A stretch of 64,000 nucleotides of DNA. Source: Aegilops tauschii subsp. strangulata. Lineage: Eukaryota > Streptophyta > Magnoliopsida > Poales > Poaceae. The notes beneath the pieces were generated by a model. It had not been told where the DNA came from. It ran no database searches and saw only the letters and a list, made by a program, of their open reading frames with translations. The position numbers and the translations under genes are program-made. The stretch is from contig NC_053041.3 of assembly GCF_002575655.3 (NCBI RefSeq), positions 374,897,054 through 374,961,053 of the forward strand, in the 5' to 3' direction. The stretch's first letter is position 1. Each line of letters starts with the position of its first letter. Positions 18,533 to 30,000 of the stretch are shown here, piece after piece.

Positions 18533-21076
18533 TTACTTGATATAAGGTAGTATCTCAGGACAGTTATTCAACACATACCAAACCATTTTGTCCAAATCTT
18601 TAGGTTTGTCCTCTTGTCGACTCTTCCCTGTAAATCGAACAGAATAATCGAAAACATTGAGCCCGGGATTGTCTTCACCCACCTCTTTGCTAAGTTGATC
18701 AGCTGTTTCAATGTATTTTGAGCAGAATGTCAACGCTTGTGTAGCAATGTAGGCCTCTACAATGGAACCCTCAGGTCTAGCTCTGTTCCTAACATAGCCC
18801 TTGAAAGTGCCTAGCTGCCTTTCAATAGGGTACATCCAGCCATACTGTAGTGGACCTCTAACTAGTGCCTCATCAGGTAGATGAACAGTGAAATGCACCA
18901 TCACATCAAAGAAGACTGGAGGATATATCTTCTCAAGGTCGCATAGGATAGTTGGTATCTTGTCTCTAAGACGCTCCAAAGCATCTATCCTGATATTTCT
19001 ACTGCAGAGTTCCCTGAAGAATTGTCCCAACTCTGCAACTGCTCTGTATAAGTCAGGGAGGCCCAATCCTCTAAGGGTAAAAGGTAAAACCCTTTGAAGT
19101 AGGACGTCGCAGTCATGAGTTTTCAACCTTTGTACCTTGGTTCCATCTGCACCGACTCTCCTTTCAGGGTTGGAAGCAAATCAATCTCACACGTGACAGG
19201 ACCTCGGAGAATTCTTTTCTTTTTACCTTGTCCAAGACGTACACAGCTGGTGCCATATCCCATGGTTTACTTTCATTCTGCACCTGCAAATCCCTTCTGA
19301 TACCCAGGTGTGTCAAATCAATCCTAGATTTTAAGGTATCTTTCGTCTTGCCTTTAATATTAAGAAGTGTGCTGATAATGCTGTCACATATATTTTTCTC
19401 GTTGTGCATCACATCAAGATTATGCCGCAGATCGAAATCTTTCCAATACACCAAGTCCCACAAAGTGGACCTGCGGGTACACAATAATCTCTCTTCTGCG
19501 CTGACATGCTTCCTTTTCCCGCTACCATTACCAGGATGGTTTCCTAGTGTAATATGCCTGGCCTTCTCTAATTCCACTTGCAACTCATCGGCGGTGAGCC
19601 TCTTTGGCGCATCACAGTTTTCATGCTTTGCATTGAAGACATGTCTTCGGTATTTTGTAGGATGCGACTTGTCCTTGGCAAGGAAACGACAGTGTCCAAT
19701 GTAACAGATCTTGCTAAGTATTGCGTATGACAGCGGATTCCTGTCACAGCGAACACATGCATTGTAACCATGTGTCGTTCGCCCTGACATAGTGACCAAA
19801 GCCGGATAATCATGGATGCACCAAATTATAAAAGCACGCAGAAAGAAATCAGCTGGTGGGCTGCTATATAGGTCTCGAGTGAGAACACCCCTCCATAGCT
19901 GTTGAAGTTCCTCCACAAGAGGCTCCATGAATAAATCAAAATCCTTTCCAGGACTTTTTGGACCTGGGATGAGCAAGGCCATCGTGTAGTTTTATTCTTT
20001 GGTGCAGACATTTGGAGGCATGTTGTAAGGGATAACAAGCACTGGCCACATGCTATATGTGGCCCTCTGGTGGCCAAATGGGTTAAATCCATCTGAAGCT
20101 AAGCCAAGTCTAATGTTCTCGGGTCAGCAGCAAAATTTTTGTGTTTCTGATTGAAGCTTTGCCACTCACTACCATGAGATGGATGGCTCATTACATTCTG
20201 ATCTCTATACTACTGGTTCCTAGAATGCCACAGCACATCCTCTCTTGTTTCAGCATCATGAAACAACCTCTGCAATCTTGGTGTAATTGGAAAATGTCTG
20301 AGAACATTATGAGGAATCCTCTTCACAGCATCGCCATCTTTCCATCTTGATGATTTGCATTTTGGGCATTCTCTTAAGTTGGCATAATCCTTCTAGAACA
20401 GAACACAATTATTCTTACAAACATGGATCATATCATATCCAATTCCAACTGCACGAAGGAAATTCTTCATTTCACTGTAGGTGTGTGGCAGCTCAGACGC
20501 ATCTGGGAAAGATTTGCGGTAAGCAGCCAACATTGCATCAAATGATTTGTTGGTCATCCGCTCAGATGTCTTCACCTGAAGAAAGGTGACCATAGCTGAG
20601 AATACTGACAACTTATTTCCTAGGGTGACAGCCACGTTACATTGTTCCAACATGCGGGCCCACCATTTTTCTTCTGCAGGTGAAAGTTCACGAAATGCAC
20701 GAGCATTTCGTAGCATTGTTTCAATGTTGGTCAAACTCACTGGCTCCGCCACCACCACCTCCTCCTCCTCTTCCACCTGAGCATCAGGCAGATCAAGATG
20801 GTGATCTGCTGCTTCCATGTAGTCAGTAACATTGACGTTCACAGCTTCACCATGATGAACCCACCTAGTATATGTGACCGACATCCCATACAACTGTAGA
20901 TGATTTTGCACAGTTGACTGCGGTCTTGTAACTAAATTCATACAATTGCTACACGGGTAGAGCACATCTGATTTCGGACCACCGTACTCAGCTCTGTTAA
21001 AGTTCATGAAGTTTTCAACCCCCTCGACATATGCAGCGGAAAATCTTTGAGCAGAAGTTATCCAAGTCATGTCCAT
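18533..21076 (-). pseudogene. C1 TNP2-like transposase (Transposase_21 with DUF4218)
   Basis: Catalytic transposase of a CACTA element, acting at the terminal repeats in the nucleus. Reading right to left: an N-terminal transposase-associated region (20393-21076; MDMTWITSAQRF, YPCSNCMN, HLQLYGM), an acidic linker (VEEEEEVVVAEP), then the Transposase_21 core (about 20400-19164; HSRNQ, FGHQRATYSMWPV, MNERDP-like remains, LITDMHGRTT-type WCIHDYPALVTMSGRTTHGY, CVRCD, LDVMHNEKNICDS). Last comes the DUF4218 region (19126-18533; KTHDCDVLLQRVLPF, FFDVMVHFTVHLPDEA, YGWMYPIERQLGTFKGYVRN). Stops at 20393 and near 20215 and 19995 and a break at about 19160 interrupt it; some breaks may be introns. Terminal exons are missing at the left edge. 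Confidence 0.8.
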
Positions 21077-21620
21077 CTGTTAGACATACAAATTAGTTCT
21101 TCTACTAGATATTACAGGAAAAACATATATGCTTTTTTATGAAGTCCAGAAAAAAAATACCTAGGTCGATGTCTAAAGCTATGGCAAGATATTTGGATGA
21201 GCAGATCTAAGTAACATGATATATGTAAAGCTAATTCAGCAAACATATTTGAGTGCTAAATTATGGCAAGCTGTTTCAGCAGTCAATGAGGCTGAGCACA
21301 CAGCCATCGAATTATCGAAGGCCATTGCAGCAATAAAGATCGAGTATAAAACAGTGTACAGCTATTTCACCTAACAGATTGGCTACTAGACCATGGCAAT
21401 TTATGTCACAATAAATATATGGTAGGATATTTTAGCAACCAATCGGGCTTGGCATGCATCTCAGCTAAGCAGATTGAGTGCAGAACAAGGCAAGGAAGCA
21501 AGCAGAGCATATTGACAGTAAACTACTTCAGCAAACAGTGAGATTAACAGCGTCTATCAGCTAACATTCAGTGCTACACCCAGTCAAAAAAAATTAAGTG
21601 CTACACCGACATGCACGGGG
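21077..21620. other. C1 5' intron or leader
   Basis: AT-rich, no ORF. It contains degenerate short repeats of the kind CAGCAAAC and TAGCAACC/AATCGGGCT (for example near 21235, 21270, 21430, 21530). By position it is the leader intron of the transposase gene. Confidence 0.4.
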
Positions 21621-21870
21621 CCTCAGTCTAGAATGCGCGTACCGTGGGAGAAGCTAACCGCCGTGCGTTTCCACACGAACCTCGCCTGCGGTGGCGGCGC
21701 TGAACGCCGCGCCCTCCACAAGTACGTCGCTAGCGGTGGCGGCGCGGTTAGAGGACGACAATCTACGAGAGCATACTGTGGGAGTGAGAGGATCGCCATG
21801 CGTCCCCTCGACAAACCGCGGCGCCGACGTATCGGCGTGGCGGGGAGGGCGGCTCTGGCATAGAGAATGG
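21621..21870 (-). other. GC-rich possible first exon of C1 gene
   Basis: On the minus strand a GC-rich stretch begins near 21870. It contains short ORF starts such as MAILSLPQYALVDC (from about 21799) and a possible donor, ACG|GTACGCG, near 21638. This looks like a grass first exon followed by the 21.1-21.6 kb intron. No protein family is recognised in it. Confidence 0.3.
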
Positions 21871-22317
21871 AGTGGAGGGGGACGGGGGAGGGGGGTTTGG
21901 GGAATATTATTGGCTAGTTGGCCGAAGGGCGGTTGAATTTGGAATTTGGGGGGATTTTTTTTGGGGGGGGGCGCGGTGGGCAGGGGGAGTTTGGTGCATG
22001 GTCGGTTTCTCGAAGTGCAGTCCCACGTGTCAGTGAAGAGGCAAGCCGAAGAGCGTTTCGTTTGCGTGAGTCGTGTGCAGGACCGAACGCGTGTGGGGTG
22101 CAATGCGACTGCGACAGGGGTGTTGTGAGTGTACTGCCTTTTTTTTCCTTTTAAACTAGGTGCTTTTCCCCCTAAAGAAAAAAAACTTGGTGCTTCGCGC
22201 AATCCATCGATACTACTACTAGTAATCCGGTAATCCCGACTAAAGCAGCGCGGCCGGTTCTTTTCCCGCGCGATATGCTGGGAGGTTGGCTTAGTTGGGC
22301 TTTTTAGGACGAGTAAT
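21871..22317. other. G-rich unclassified repeat DNA
   Basis: Contains G runs (21950-21972) and the module GTCCCACGTGTCAGTGA (22020-22036) with GCAATGCGACTGCGACAG following. It then runs into AATCCATCGATACTAC and TTTTCCCGCGCG. Related modules recur at 27.05, 28.4 and 29.8 kb. ORFs on both strands here are composition artefacts. Confidence 0.45.
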
Positions 22318-22481
22318 GCTACACCTACGTAATCCCAGTTATGTTATTAACGTAATGTGAAACATGTGAGCTGTTGATTGTAGATTCGGTGGAGGGAGGG
22401 GCCCACCACCATGAAAATCAGGGAGGAGAGAGAGAGAGAGGCAATTTACGTTAACCCTTTTGTAGGTTCCCGTAGATGTAG
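22318..22481. mobile_element. possible MITE, about 164 bp
   Basis: Imperfect terminal inverted repeats: GCTACACCTACGTAATCCCA at the left and, reversed from the right, TCTACATCTACGGGAACC, with a further inverted pair TTAACGTAA. A GA microsatellite lies inside. Superfamily not decided; Mutator-like is possible. Confidence 0.35.
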
Positions 22482-22567
22482 AAAGATGTGAAATGCATAA
22501 TGTGTAGTGGACGTACTATTGGAGTGCCTAAGATAAATTGTGTATGTTGACTATGTGTTTATTTACT

Positions 22568-22791
22568 TCGCATGTTAGCTTTGTCTCGGTTCAATAAAAA
22601 GCAGAGTTGGTGATAATGGTGTGCCTGCCATCCTGCAACATAGGCCATCCGATCTATATCTAACGGATAGGAAGGAAACTATGACAATTTACCCGCACTC
22701 CTCTCCACATTTGCAGATAAGGCCTTCCCTCGTTCATCCTTTTCTCCCACAAGATCTTGATGTTCCGTGCAACGCACGAGCATCTTGCTAG
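22568..22791 (+). mobile_element. H1: short non-autonomous Helitron
   Basis: The 3' end reads CCGTGCAACGCACGAGCATCTTG then CTAG|T: a small hairpin a few bases before CTAG, the Helitron 3' signature. The body (GAGTTGGTGATAATGGT, GGCCATCCGAT, GGAAGGAAACTATG, CCACATTTGCA) is shared with H2 at 31123-31371 in reverse orientation. The 5' TC end is placed near 22568 with some doubt. Confidence 0.6.
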
Positions 22792-22950
22792 TACTCCTAC
22801 AATATACTATATTATTGTGAAAGTTTAATGCAAACACGGCAGATTTTCATTACATTTCGAACTTTTATAGGACAGAAAAATAAAAGAAACCCGACCCTAA
22901 ACCTATTCTACGGCGGCGACCGACGTCCTTCATCTGCGATCTCCATGTAC

Positions 22951-22965
22951 GGGGGGGGGGGGGGG
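22951..22965 (+). repeat. G15 homopolymer
   Basis: Fifteen consecutive G, which could form G-quadruplex structures or be a sequencing weak point. Confidence 0.8.
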
Positions 22966-23806
22966 TTCAAGGCCCGTGAAGTGAAGGTGCGGTCTCCGGC
23001 GAGGAAGAGTAGAACACGGGAAACGGACCGGCCAGTTGGCACACCATGCCCTGCTCATCCTCGGAGGAGTCCCCGACCTCGGCGGTGCCGGACGTTGGAC
23101 GGCGGAAAGTAGGACGCGTGGCTGACGGTGCTCCCATCGTCGGCCGCCAGCGTGGCCACCGCTTGTGCGGTCGCGTCCGCGTCCGGCTATGCCGCTATTG
23201 CGTCGCGAGCGGCGACTTGAGCGAGGGCGGCGACCTCGAGCTTCATCCCCGAAGACAAGCTCTCCCGCAGAGCGTCCGCGCTCGCGGTCATGGCGGATGT
23301 GGTGCCAGGTAGCAGGATGATGCGCTATGGTGTGGAGGTTAGCTGGGCGTTGCCGCTTTAAGTAGCGCATTCCGGTGAGGCCAAGCGTCCGGGTGCGTCA
23401 TTAAGTCGCTGGAGTTGGTTCCTCGGGCACCGAGCCTCTTAACGACGGCATATGGACGGACGACATGAATGCGGGCAACTAGCGCCTGCTGGGAATGCAC
23501 CACACGACGGCGCGAGGGATGAGGGTTTTTGGTGTGCCAGGGTAGTCAGCTGCAGTCGTGGAAACGTTGGAGATGCCCTTTGCTCACATGCGACCCCACA
23601 TGTCATTGAAAAAGCAAGATGACCCGACATGGTCTCAGGTCCTGGGGATGTAGTTGGCCGCGCTACACCACTCCGCGGACACGTCACGGCGCGCGCGCAC
23701 GTCGGCGCCCCGTGCATCGTCGACGAGCCGGGTGTTGATCTGCTGGTCGTGCCACAGTGATAACGCCACCCTCGACACACTGAAACCGACCGTGTAAAGC
23801 GACGAT
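22966..23806. other. GC-rich unclassified region with minus-strand coding relic
   Basis: On the minus strand between about 23300 and 23030 one frame reads MTASADALRESLSS, KLEVAALAQVAARDAIAA and ATAQAVATLAADDGS, an alanine-rich helical pattern. A stop lies in the middle. No family recognised. GACCCCACATGTCATTGA at about 23587 is another copy of the GTCCCACRTGTCAGTGA module. The region is interrupted by S1 and resumes at 25430. Confidence 0.35.
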
Positions 23807-25434
23807 TGATGTCTACTACACAACCTTCTTCTTGTAGACGTTGTTGGGCCTCCAAGTGCAGAGGTTTGTAGGACAGTAGCAAATTTCCCTCAAGTGGATG
23901 ACCTAAGGTTTATCAATCCGTGGGAGGCGTAGGATGAAGATGGTCTCTCTCAAGCAACCCCGCAACCAAATAACAAAGAGTCTCTTGTGTCCCCAACACA
24001 CCCAATACAATGGTAAATTGTATAGGTGCACTAGTTTGGCGAAGAGATGGTGATACAAGTGCAATATGGATGGTAGATATAGGTTTTTGTAATCTGAAAA
24101 TATAAAAACAGCAAGGTAACAAGTAATAAAAGTGAGCGTAAACGGTATTGCAATGCCAGAAAACAAGGCCTAGGGTTCATACTTTCACTAGTGCAAGTTC
24201 TCTCAACAATAATAACATAATTGGATCATATAACTATCCCTCAACATGCAACAAAGAGTCACTCCAAAGTAACTAATAGAGGAGAACAAACGAAGAGATT
24301 ATTGTAGGGTTCGAAACCACCTCAAAGTTATTATTTCGGATCGATCTATCATAGAGTTCGTACCAGAATAACACCTTAAGACACAAATCAACCAAAACCC
24401 TGATGTCACCTAGATACTCCAATGTCATCTCAAGTATCTCAGATTATACGATATGCATCACACAATCTCAGATTTATCTATTCAACCAACACAAAGAACT
24501 TCAAAGAGTGCCCCAAAGTTTCTACCGGAGAATCAAGATGAAAACGTGTGCCAACCCCTATGCATAAGTTCACAAGGTCATTGAACCCGCAAGTTGATCA
24601 CCAAAACATACACCAAGTGAATCACGTGATATCACATTGTCACCACAGATAAGCACATGCAAGACATACATCAAGTGTTCTCAAATCCTTAAAGACTCAA
24701 TCCGATAAGATAACTAAACTCAATCCATTACAAGAGAGTAGAGGCGGAGAAACATCATAAGATCCAACTATAATAGAAAAGCTCACGATACATCAAGATC
24801 GTACCATCTCAAGAACACGAGAGAGAGAGATCAAACACGTAGCTACTGGTACATACCCTCAGCCCCGAGGGTGAACTACTCCCTCCTCGTCGTGGAGAGC
24901 GCCGGGATGATGAAGATGGCCACCGGTGAGGGATCACCCCCTCCGGCAGGGTGCCGGAACAGGGTCCCGATTAGTTTTTCGTGGCTATAGAGGCTTGCGG
25001 CGGCGGAACTCCCGATCTATTCTGTTCCTCGATGTTTTTAGGGTATATGGATATATATAGGCGAAAGAAGTCGGTCAGGGGAGCCACGAGGGGCCGACGA
25101 GGGTGGGGGGCGCGCCCAGGGGGGCAGTCACGCCTCCTTGCCTCATGGCCACCTCGAAGCTTCCTTGACTTCAACTCCAAGTCTCCTGGATCACGTTCGT
25201 TCAAAAAATCACGCTCCCGAAGGTTTCATTCCGTTTGGACTCCGTTTGATATCCCTTTTCTACGAAACACTGAAACAAGGGAAAAAACAGAAACTGGCAC
25301 TGGGCTCTGGGTTAATAGGTTAGTCCCAAAAATAATATAAAAGTGCATAATAAAGCCCATAAAAATCCAAAACGGATAATACAATAGCATGAATACTTCA
25401 TAAATTATAGATACGTTGGAGACGTATCAACGAT
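23802..25434 (-). mobile_element. S1: solo LTR with 5-bp target duplication
   Basis: The LTR spans 23807-25429 (1623 bp), minus orientation: TGATGTCTACTACACAAC at the left, GAGACGTATCA at the right. It is flanked by ACGAT at 23802-23806 and 25430-25434, so it is a solo LTR from LTR-LTR recombination after a single insertion. Same family as S2. GGGCGCGCC at 25108-25116, TATATATA near 25056. Confidence 0.9.
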
Positions 25435-25976
25435 GAGCGTGTCGCTCCCGCATGCCTCATTTGAACATTCTGCCGAGTATCATTCGCATGTGGGCCTAGA
25501 CCATGCTTGTATTTCCAATGTTGTAATTTGTCTGACATGCATACAAACAAACGATTCGTTTAAAGTTTCACTTTGCCTCCACTACGTGTCGCTTCCCGTC
25601 TTAGTTTTGACATCCCATTCGGTTCATGCCCCGACACATCTTGACGAGATTAATTGATGTTGAGAGATCAATTGTGTGTCGTGCAAGGAGATAAAGGTTT
25701 GGTCTGTTTCTATGATAGAAATGACCGGCGGGGGAGGGGGGGTCTGTGGGGATCAGAGGGAGTATATTGTACGTTCATAAGCGAAACGAACGTATTATAC
25801 CCACCCTAGTCCTCTTTCAATCGATCTCCGGACCCTGAGATGAAATCGAGAGAGAACGAATGGGTGCATGTGTGATACCTAAGGTGGATTCAAAATTTTG
25901 AACCGGTGATCATAGCATCCATAAATCAAATATAAAGGGTATTCAATGTTCGTTTCGCTCTTGAACATACAATATA
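25435..25976. other. unclassified DNA right of S1
   Basis: Continuation of the S1 target (GAGCGTGTCGCTCCCG...). It contains a TATAATACGTTCG/CGAACGTATTATAC-like inverted motif near 25790 and a GGCGGGGGAGGGGGGG run near 25729. No gene seen. Confidence 0.4.
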
Positions 25977-26804
25977 CTCCCTCCGATCCTTTCTAGTTTA
26001 CATATAAGTTTTATGTGTAGTCAAAGTATCTCTACTTTGATCAAACTTACAGAAAAAGTATCAACATTGAACAACGCCCAATCAATATTGTTAGATTCGT
26101 ATGTACTCCTAGATTTGTATTCAAACAAACATGGTTTCCAATTTGTTTTCAACCACGTGAATGTGCTTGTTCTCGCGCATGCTCTTCCTACTAGGATTTC
26201 GCCACGTATAGCCAGTCCAATAGTAACTTTTTTAAGCTCCCTGTCCAATAGTACTAGTGGAGTACTGACAACATCTGTAGTGGAGTATGCAGTGCTCATA
26301 GTATTCCCTCCTTCCATTTATATAGGGCCTATCTGGAGGAGAGAGATGTGAAAAAGTAAGGGGAGTGAGCTCTCATGCAAGAGCCTATCTATATATGCAT
26401 TCCTAGTTAAATACAATAAATATGAAGAAAGAGATAGAGAGGAGATGAAAAAAAGTACTAGCCAACCGTATATTTTTTTGCAGGAAATAGCTAACCTTAT
26501 AGCCCACACTACTGTATGAGTGCATATAGATGATGGCTATAGATGACATGGCAGTTCCTTATAGCCATCGGCTGGCTATATTATTAACCATGCTCTAATG
26601 TGTTTTTCAAAACCGTCATTGACTATTGACAAGATTAATAGTACATGAGATGTATAATGTGAAAATTATATCATTGGAAGCTCCTTTCACATACGAATTT
26701 GACCGTATGCTTTGTGTAAGTTGCATTTCATATATTATTACTCTAACATTTGGTCAAAGTTAGCCTCATAAAATGCATTAGGCCCTGTAGATGGAAGGAG
26801 GGAG
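25977..26804. mobile_element. cluster of Stowaway-type MITEs
   Basis: An inner element, 26304-26804, has ends TTCCCTCCTTCCATTTA and TAGATGGAAGGAGGGAG with TA on both outer sides, the Stowaway/Tc1-Mariner signature. It carries inserted filler that includes a CCATCGGCTGGCTATATTAT segment. To its left, CTCCCTCCGATCCTTTCTAG at 25977, preceded by TA, is the left end of a second Stowaway whose right end is lost. Confidence 0.55.
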
Positions 26805-27118
26805 TAGTAGTGTAAGTGGATCCTCTGACATAGGTATCCCTGCCTTACCCTCCCTTTTGTTCACTTACTGGCAGACCCCATGCTTGCTAGGCCCCGCATG
26901 TCAGTTACTCAATGGGTTTGGCCACGTCAGGGGATCCTCATCCGTAGTATACTCTCTCTATTTTTATTTACTCCGCATAAAACGGAGGGAGTGGTAGTAT
27001 AAATGACGCGGGAGGGGGAGGGGGAGGGACGTCGGTTTGCTCTCAACTAGGTCCCACAAGTGAGCGAAAATGCAAGACGAAGCGCGTTCCATTCGGTGAG
27101 CGACGTGGACGGTCCAGC
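26805..27118. other. unclassified spacer with a Stowaway end fragment
   Basis: TACTCTCTCTATTTTTATTT near 26950 and ACGGAGGGAGTGG near 26983 look like a collapsed Stowaway. GTCCCACAAGTGAGCGAAAA at about 27052 is a degenerate copy of the GTCCCACRTGTCAGTGA module. No gene. Confidence 0.35.
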
Positions 27119-27351
27119 GTGCCAGGGTGCAACGCAAACGCGACAAGAGCGATGTACAGTCAAAACCGATTGACCGGTCGTCACCGGAACCACTATTCAC
27201 ACCAGAACCTTCGCTGCTCGGCCTACGCCAGCCACTGCCCCAAAACCACACCTCCTCTCCAGCCCATTCCCCCACCTTTCGACCCCCTAGCCCGCATCAA
27301 GCGTCCCCTAGTTCACCGGAAAGCCGTGGTGCACCGCAAGATCACGTACTA

Positions 27352-28182
27352 CAACATGCTGACGCCGGAGCGCCGCGTAGAAATCGCGGCGACGATCGGC
27401 GCCACAGACCTCCGTTCCCAAGCTCGCTTTGCGGTGGGCCAATCCCCGAGTTCTCTGGAGCCAAGCTACGAGGAGGAGGAAGCCGATCCAATGTTCATGG
27501 CGGAGGTCGCGGCGCAGAAGGCCCCCGATGGGAATGAGACGATGGACGTCGACTTCGTGCCAGCGTTTGGGTCCCCCATGGTGCAGGCGGACCAATAGTT
27601 CAACCTAGCGATACTAAAGTAGGACCGGGTGGCAGAGGCTCAACTCGATGCGGAGCGCGCACATGCCGCTGCCATCGAGGCTTCCTGCATGCGGAACGGG
27701 ACGTCCTCGGATGTGAACCGGGTGGCGGAGGCTCAACTTGAGGCGGAGCGCGCGGATGCCGCTGCATCGAGGCTCTCCTGCAGGCGGAACCTGACGTCCT
27801 CGACTTGAACCGGGCGGCGGAGGCTCAACTCCACACGGAGCACGCGGATGCCGCTGTCATCGAGGCCCTCCTGCAGGCGGAACCGGACATCCTCAACTTG
27901 GACCGGGCGGCAGAGGATCAACTCGACGCGGAGCGTGCCGATGCTGCTGCCATCGAGGCCCTCCTGCAGGCAGAACCGGACGTCCTTGACTTGAACCGAG
28001 CGGTGCTCGCATCCGTGCAGAGCGCCCGCGCGCTCCGCGTGAATGAGTAGCTGGAGGCCGAGGACAACCACGGTGCGGAGACACACGTCGGCAGCTACGG
28101 CTGGTTCACGCCCGCAGCCAAAGACGACGAGGCCGTCTCGTTCCAGAGCAGTGATAGTTTTTCTTTATGTTGTTGTTTTTAG
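27352..28182 (+). pseudogene. coding relic with 31-residue tandem repeats
   Basis: Not recognised as a named family. A coding-like frame has YYNMLTPERRVEIAATIG (from about 27347) and an acidic segment (PSYEEEEADPMF). A TAG at 27596 is followed, still in frame, by repeats of the type AEAQLDAERADAAAIEALLQ. Each unit is 93 bp (starts 27631, 27724, 27816, 27909), so 31 residues, strongly helical. A 1-bp deletion near 27765 shifts the frame, a TAG at 28048 interrupts again, and the tail ends ETHVGSYGWFTPAAKDDEAV then a stop near 28182. The repeat probably forms a rod or coiled coil. The gene may have been captured by a DNA transposon. Confidence 0.5.
27631..28002 (+). repeat. 93-bp coding minisatellite, four units
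   Basis: Units begin GGCAGAGGCTCAACTCGA or close variants at 27631, 27724, 27816 and 27909. Spacing is 93, 92 and 93 bp; the 92 marks the frameshift deletion. Confidence 0.85.
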
Positions 28183-29276
28183 GGATCTTTTGCTGTGTAA
28201 AAAACATATATTGTTATGCAAGTCACCTGACTTTCATCATTTGGGTCAGTCTACCATTTCAGGCGGCTGGATGAATATCCTACATCTCCTAACCCTTCTT
28301 CCTCACCTCTTCTTCTTCCCCAACAGACAACCGCACGGGCCGTACGGATCCTCCCCAACATGCGGTTGGATAAACATACTGTATGAACAAAAATTATGTG
28401 TAGCGGTGGGATGGCTGAGTTTGGTTTGTTCACATGCGGTAGCATGTGTCAGTGAGGGGTGTGTTCCCTTGGTTGGGTTTGCGGCATGCAGGAGCGACTG
28501 TGTGAGGGTGCGGTGCGACCGTGTGACGGTGCAGTGCGACCGCGACAGCCGTGCGCAAGTGTACCTCCTTTTCATTTTTAAAACTTTAGGCAAGCTTGGC
28601 AAAAATGTGTGGCAAAGTATGGCAATGCAAGGCCTAGACCCAAACAGTATAAGTACGTACGGGATCAGGCTTGCCTGCTCCCTCCCCATGCTCCCGTCCG
28701 TGCTCCCACCTCATCAAACAAGAGTACTAGTGTTAATAAAGAAAGGCGGGGTTTTCCTTTGCGGGATTAATTGATACAAATCCAAGTTTGACATGTCAAT
28801 TAATGCGTATTTTTTTCTCCAAAGCCCGAAGAGCTAACCATCTCACTCCTCATCGCTTGAATAATGCAGCGCCATGCAAACCAACCTTCTCACTTCCGAA
28901 TGCATGCAAGGGTATATTAATGTCCTTGGTTGCTAGTACGAGGCAAACCCCATCATTTTTGCCTCGATTAGTGTTAGTGGCCTTTTGCAAATTGTAATTT
29001 TGATATACTGGCCTTGTGTACAAAAAATGGAGGTAGTAACTATTTGACTTCCTTTCCCATTGCGGTGACGTCGACGATATCTCGAACGTTGTGGTTTGGC
29101 AAAGTGCATTCAACGGAGAACACCGTTGAGGGAGACCACGGTAAGTCATTCGCAAGTGCCGCCTGCAAGCCGAGACAACCGCCTTATTTGCATCCAGGAA
29201 GTCTGTTGAACCAAAGGACGCGTAAATGCACTAGTACTACTAGTACACAATAGCGTCGTCCGTCCAGCTTAGTGCG
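28183..29276. other. unclassified repeat mosaic
   Basis: Includes CATGTGTCAGTGAGG (28444) with GCGACCG repeats to 28560, GGCGGGGTTTTCC near 28745, and a GCAAAATTG-like AT stretch. No conserved ORF; the longest ones fall on opposite strands of the same GC-biased DNA. Confidence 0.35.
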
Positions 29277-30000
29277 GTGAGGTGGTTTCTCGAAGAAGAC
29301 GATGGAGAAGTGGAGTCAGCGAAGAGTGAAATGATGGTTGCTTCGTCCGTGCTTTGTGATTTGATGCCTCAATGCTTTGTGATTTGTGATAGAAGGGACA
29401 GGGGAGTAGAATATGTGCTCTATACTGTACATGTGTCCAAGCACGGGAGCAAGAGGAGAGACGTTGCATTTTTCTATTACTTCAATCAATCAATCAACCA
29501 GGGAGCTTCGGTTCATCTTTTTGGCTTTGGCAGCACCGTCCACAATGGTTCCCATCAATGCCAAAAGCTATTTTCACATTTGACTACACATTGTGGATGC
29601 CCTTAATCGTACCACTTGGTTTTGCTCCTGTGTCCTATCTATACAAATCTCAATTATATTGATCTAAAAAATTATAAATCAAGATTAGTAAAAAGGAGGT
29701 GATTTTGCAGCGCGGATGGCGGGGGAGGTTTCTTATTTTTAGAGGACGTTGGCCTGGCGGTTTGCTAACATGTGGTCCCACGTGTCAGTGCTTTACCAAG
29801 CCGATCCGCGTCCCACATGAGGCAGAACATCGGCAGAAGCAACACGTGGTTAACTTGAAGAAGATGAGGGAGAAACGGATTCAGCAACGAGTGAAATGAT
29901 GGTTGCTTAGTCCCTCCAACTTCTTTTTTTAGCATTATTACTTCGTCCATCCAACTTAACTACGGGAAAGTTGCAACTTTGTGATTTGACGCCTCATTTC
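29277..30000. repeat. imperfect direct repeat, about 570 bp apart
   Basis: GAGTGAAATGATGGTTGCTT occurs near 29323 and 29889, with TTTGTGATTTGA(T/C)GCCTCA following each copy. The second copy also has TGGTCCCACGTGTCAGTG at 29772. No gene. Confidence 0.55.

Larger units (their letters stand above)
18453..21870 (-). mobile_element. C1: CACTA (En/Spm) transposon fragment
   Basis: The TNP2-like transposase gene and its upstream region lie on the minus strand. The left side is cut at the R4 junction (about 18452) and no CACTA terminus was found on either side, so only a fragment survives. Confidence 0.65.

Noticed and set aside
21654..22202. 182-codon minus-strand ORF
   Set aside because: Runs across G/C homopolymers and the unclassified module; no domain. 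The part near 21.8 kb may be a first exon, but not the ORF as a whole.
22201..22235. CACTA terminus at TACTACTACTAGTAAT
   Set aside because: No CACTA core, no inverted partner, and no 3-bp duplication.
28043..28774. 243-codon ORF
   Set aside because: Only its first ~45 codons, which overlap the repeat-protein relic in a different frame, are near coding DNA; the rest is unclassified repeat.
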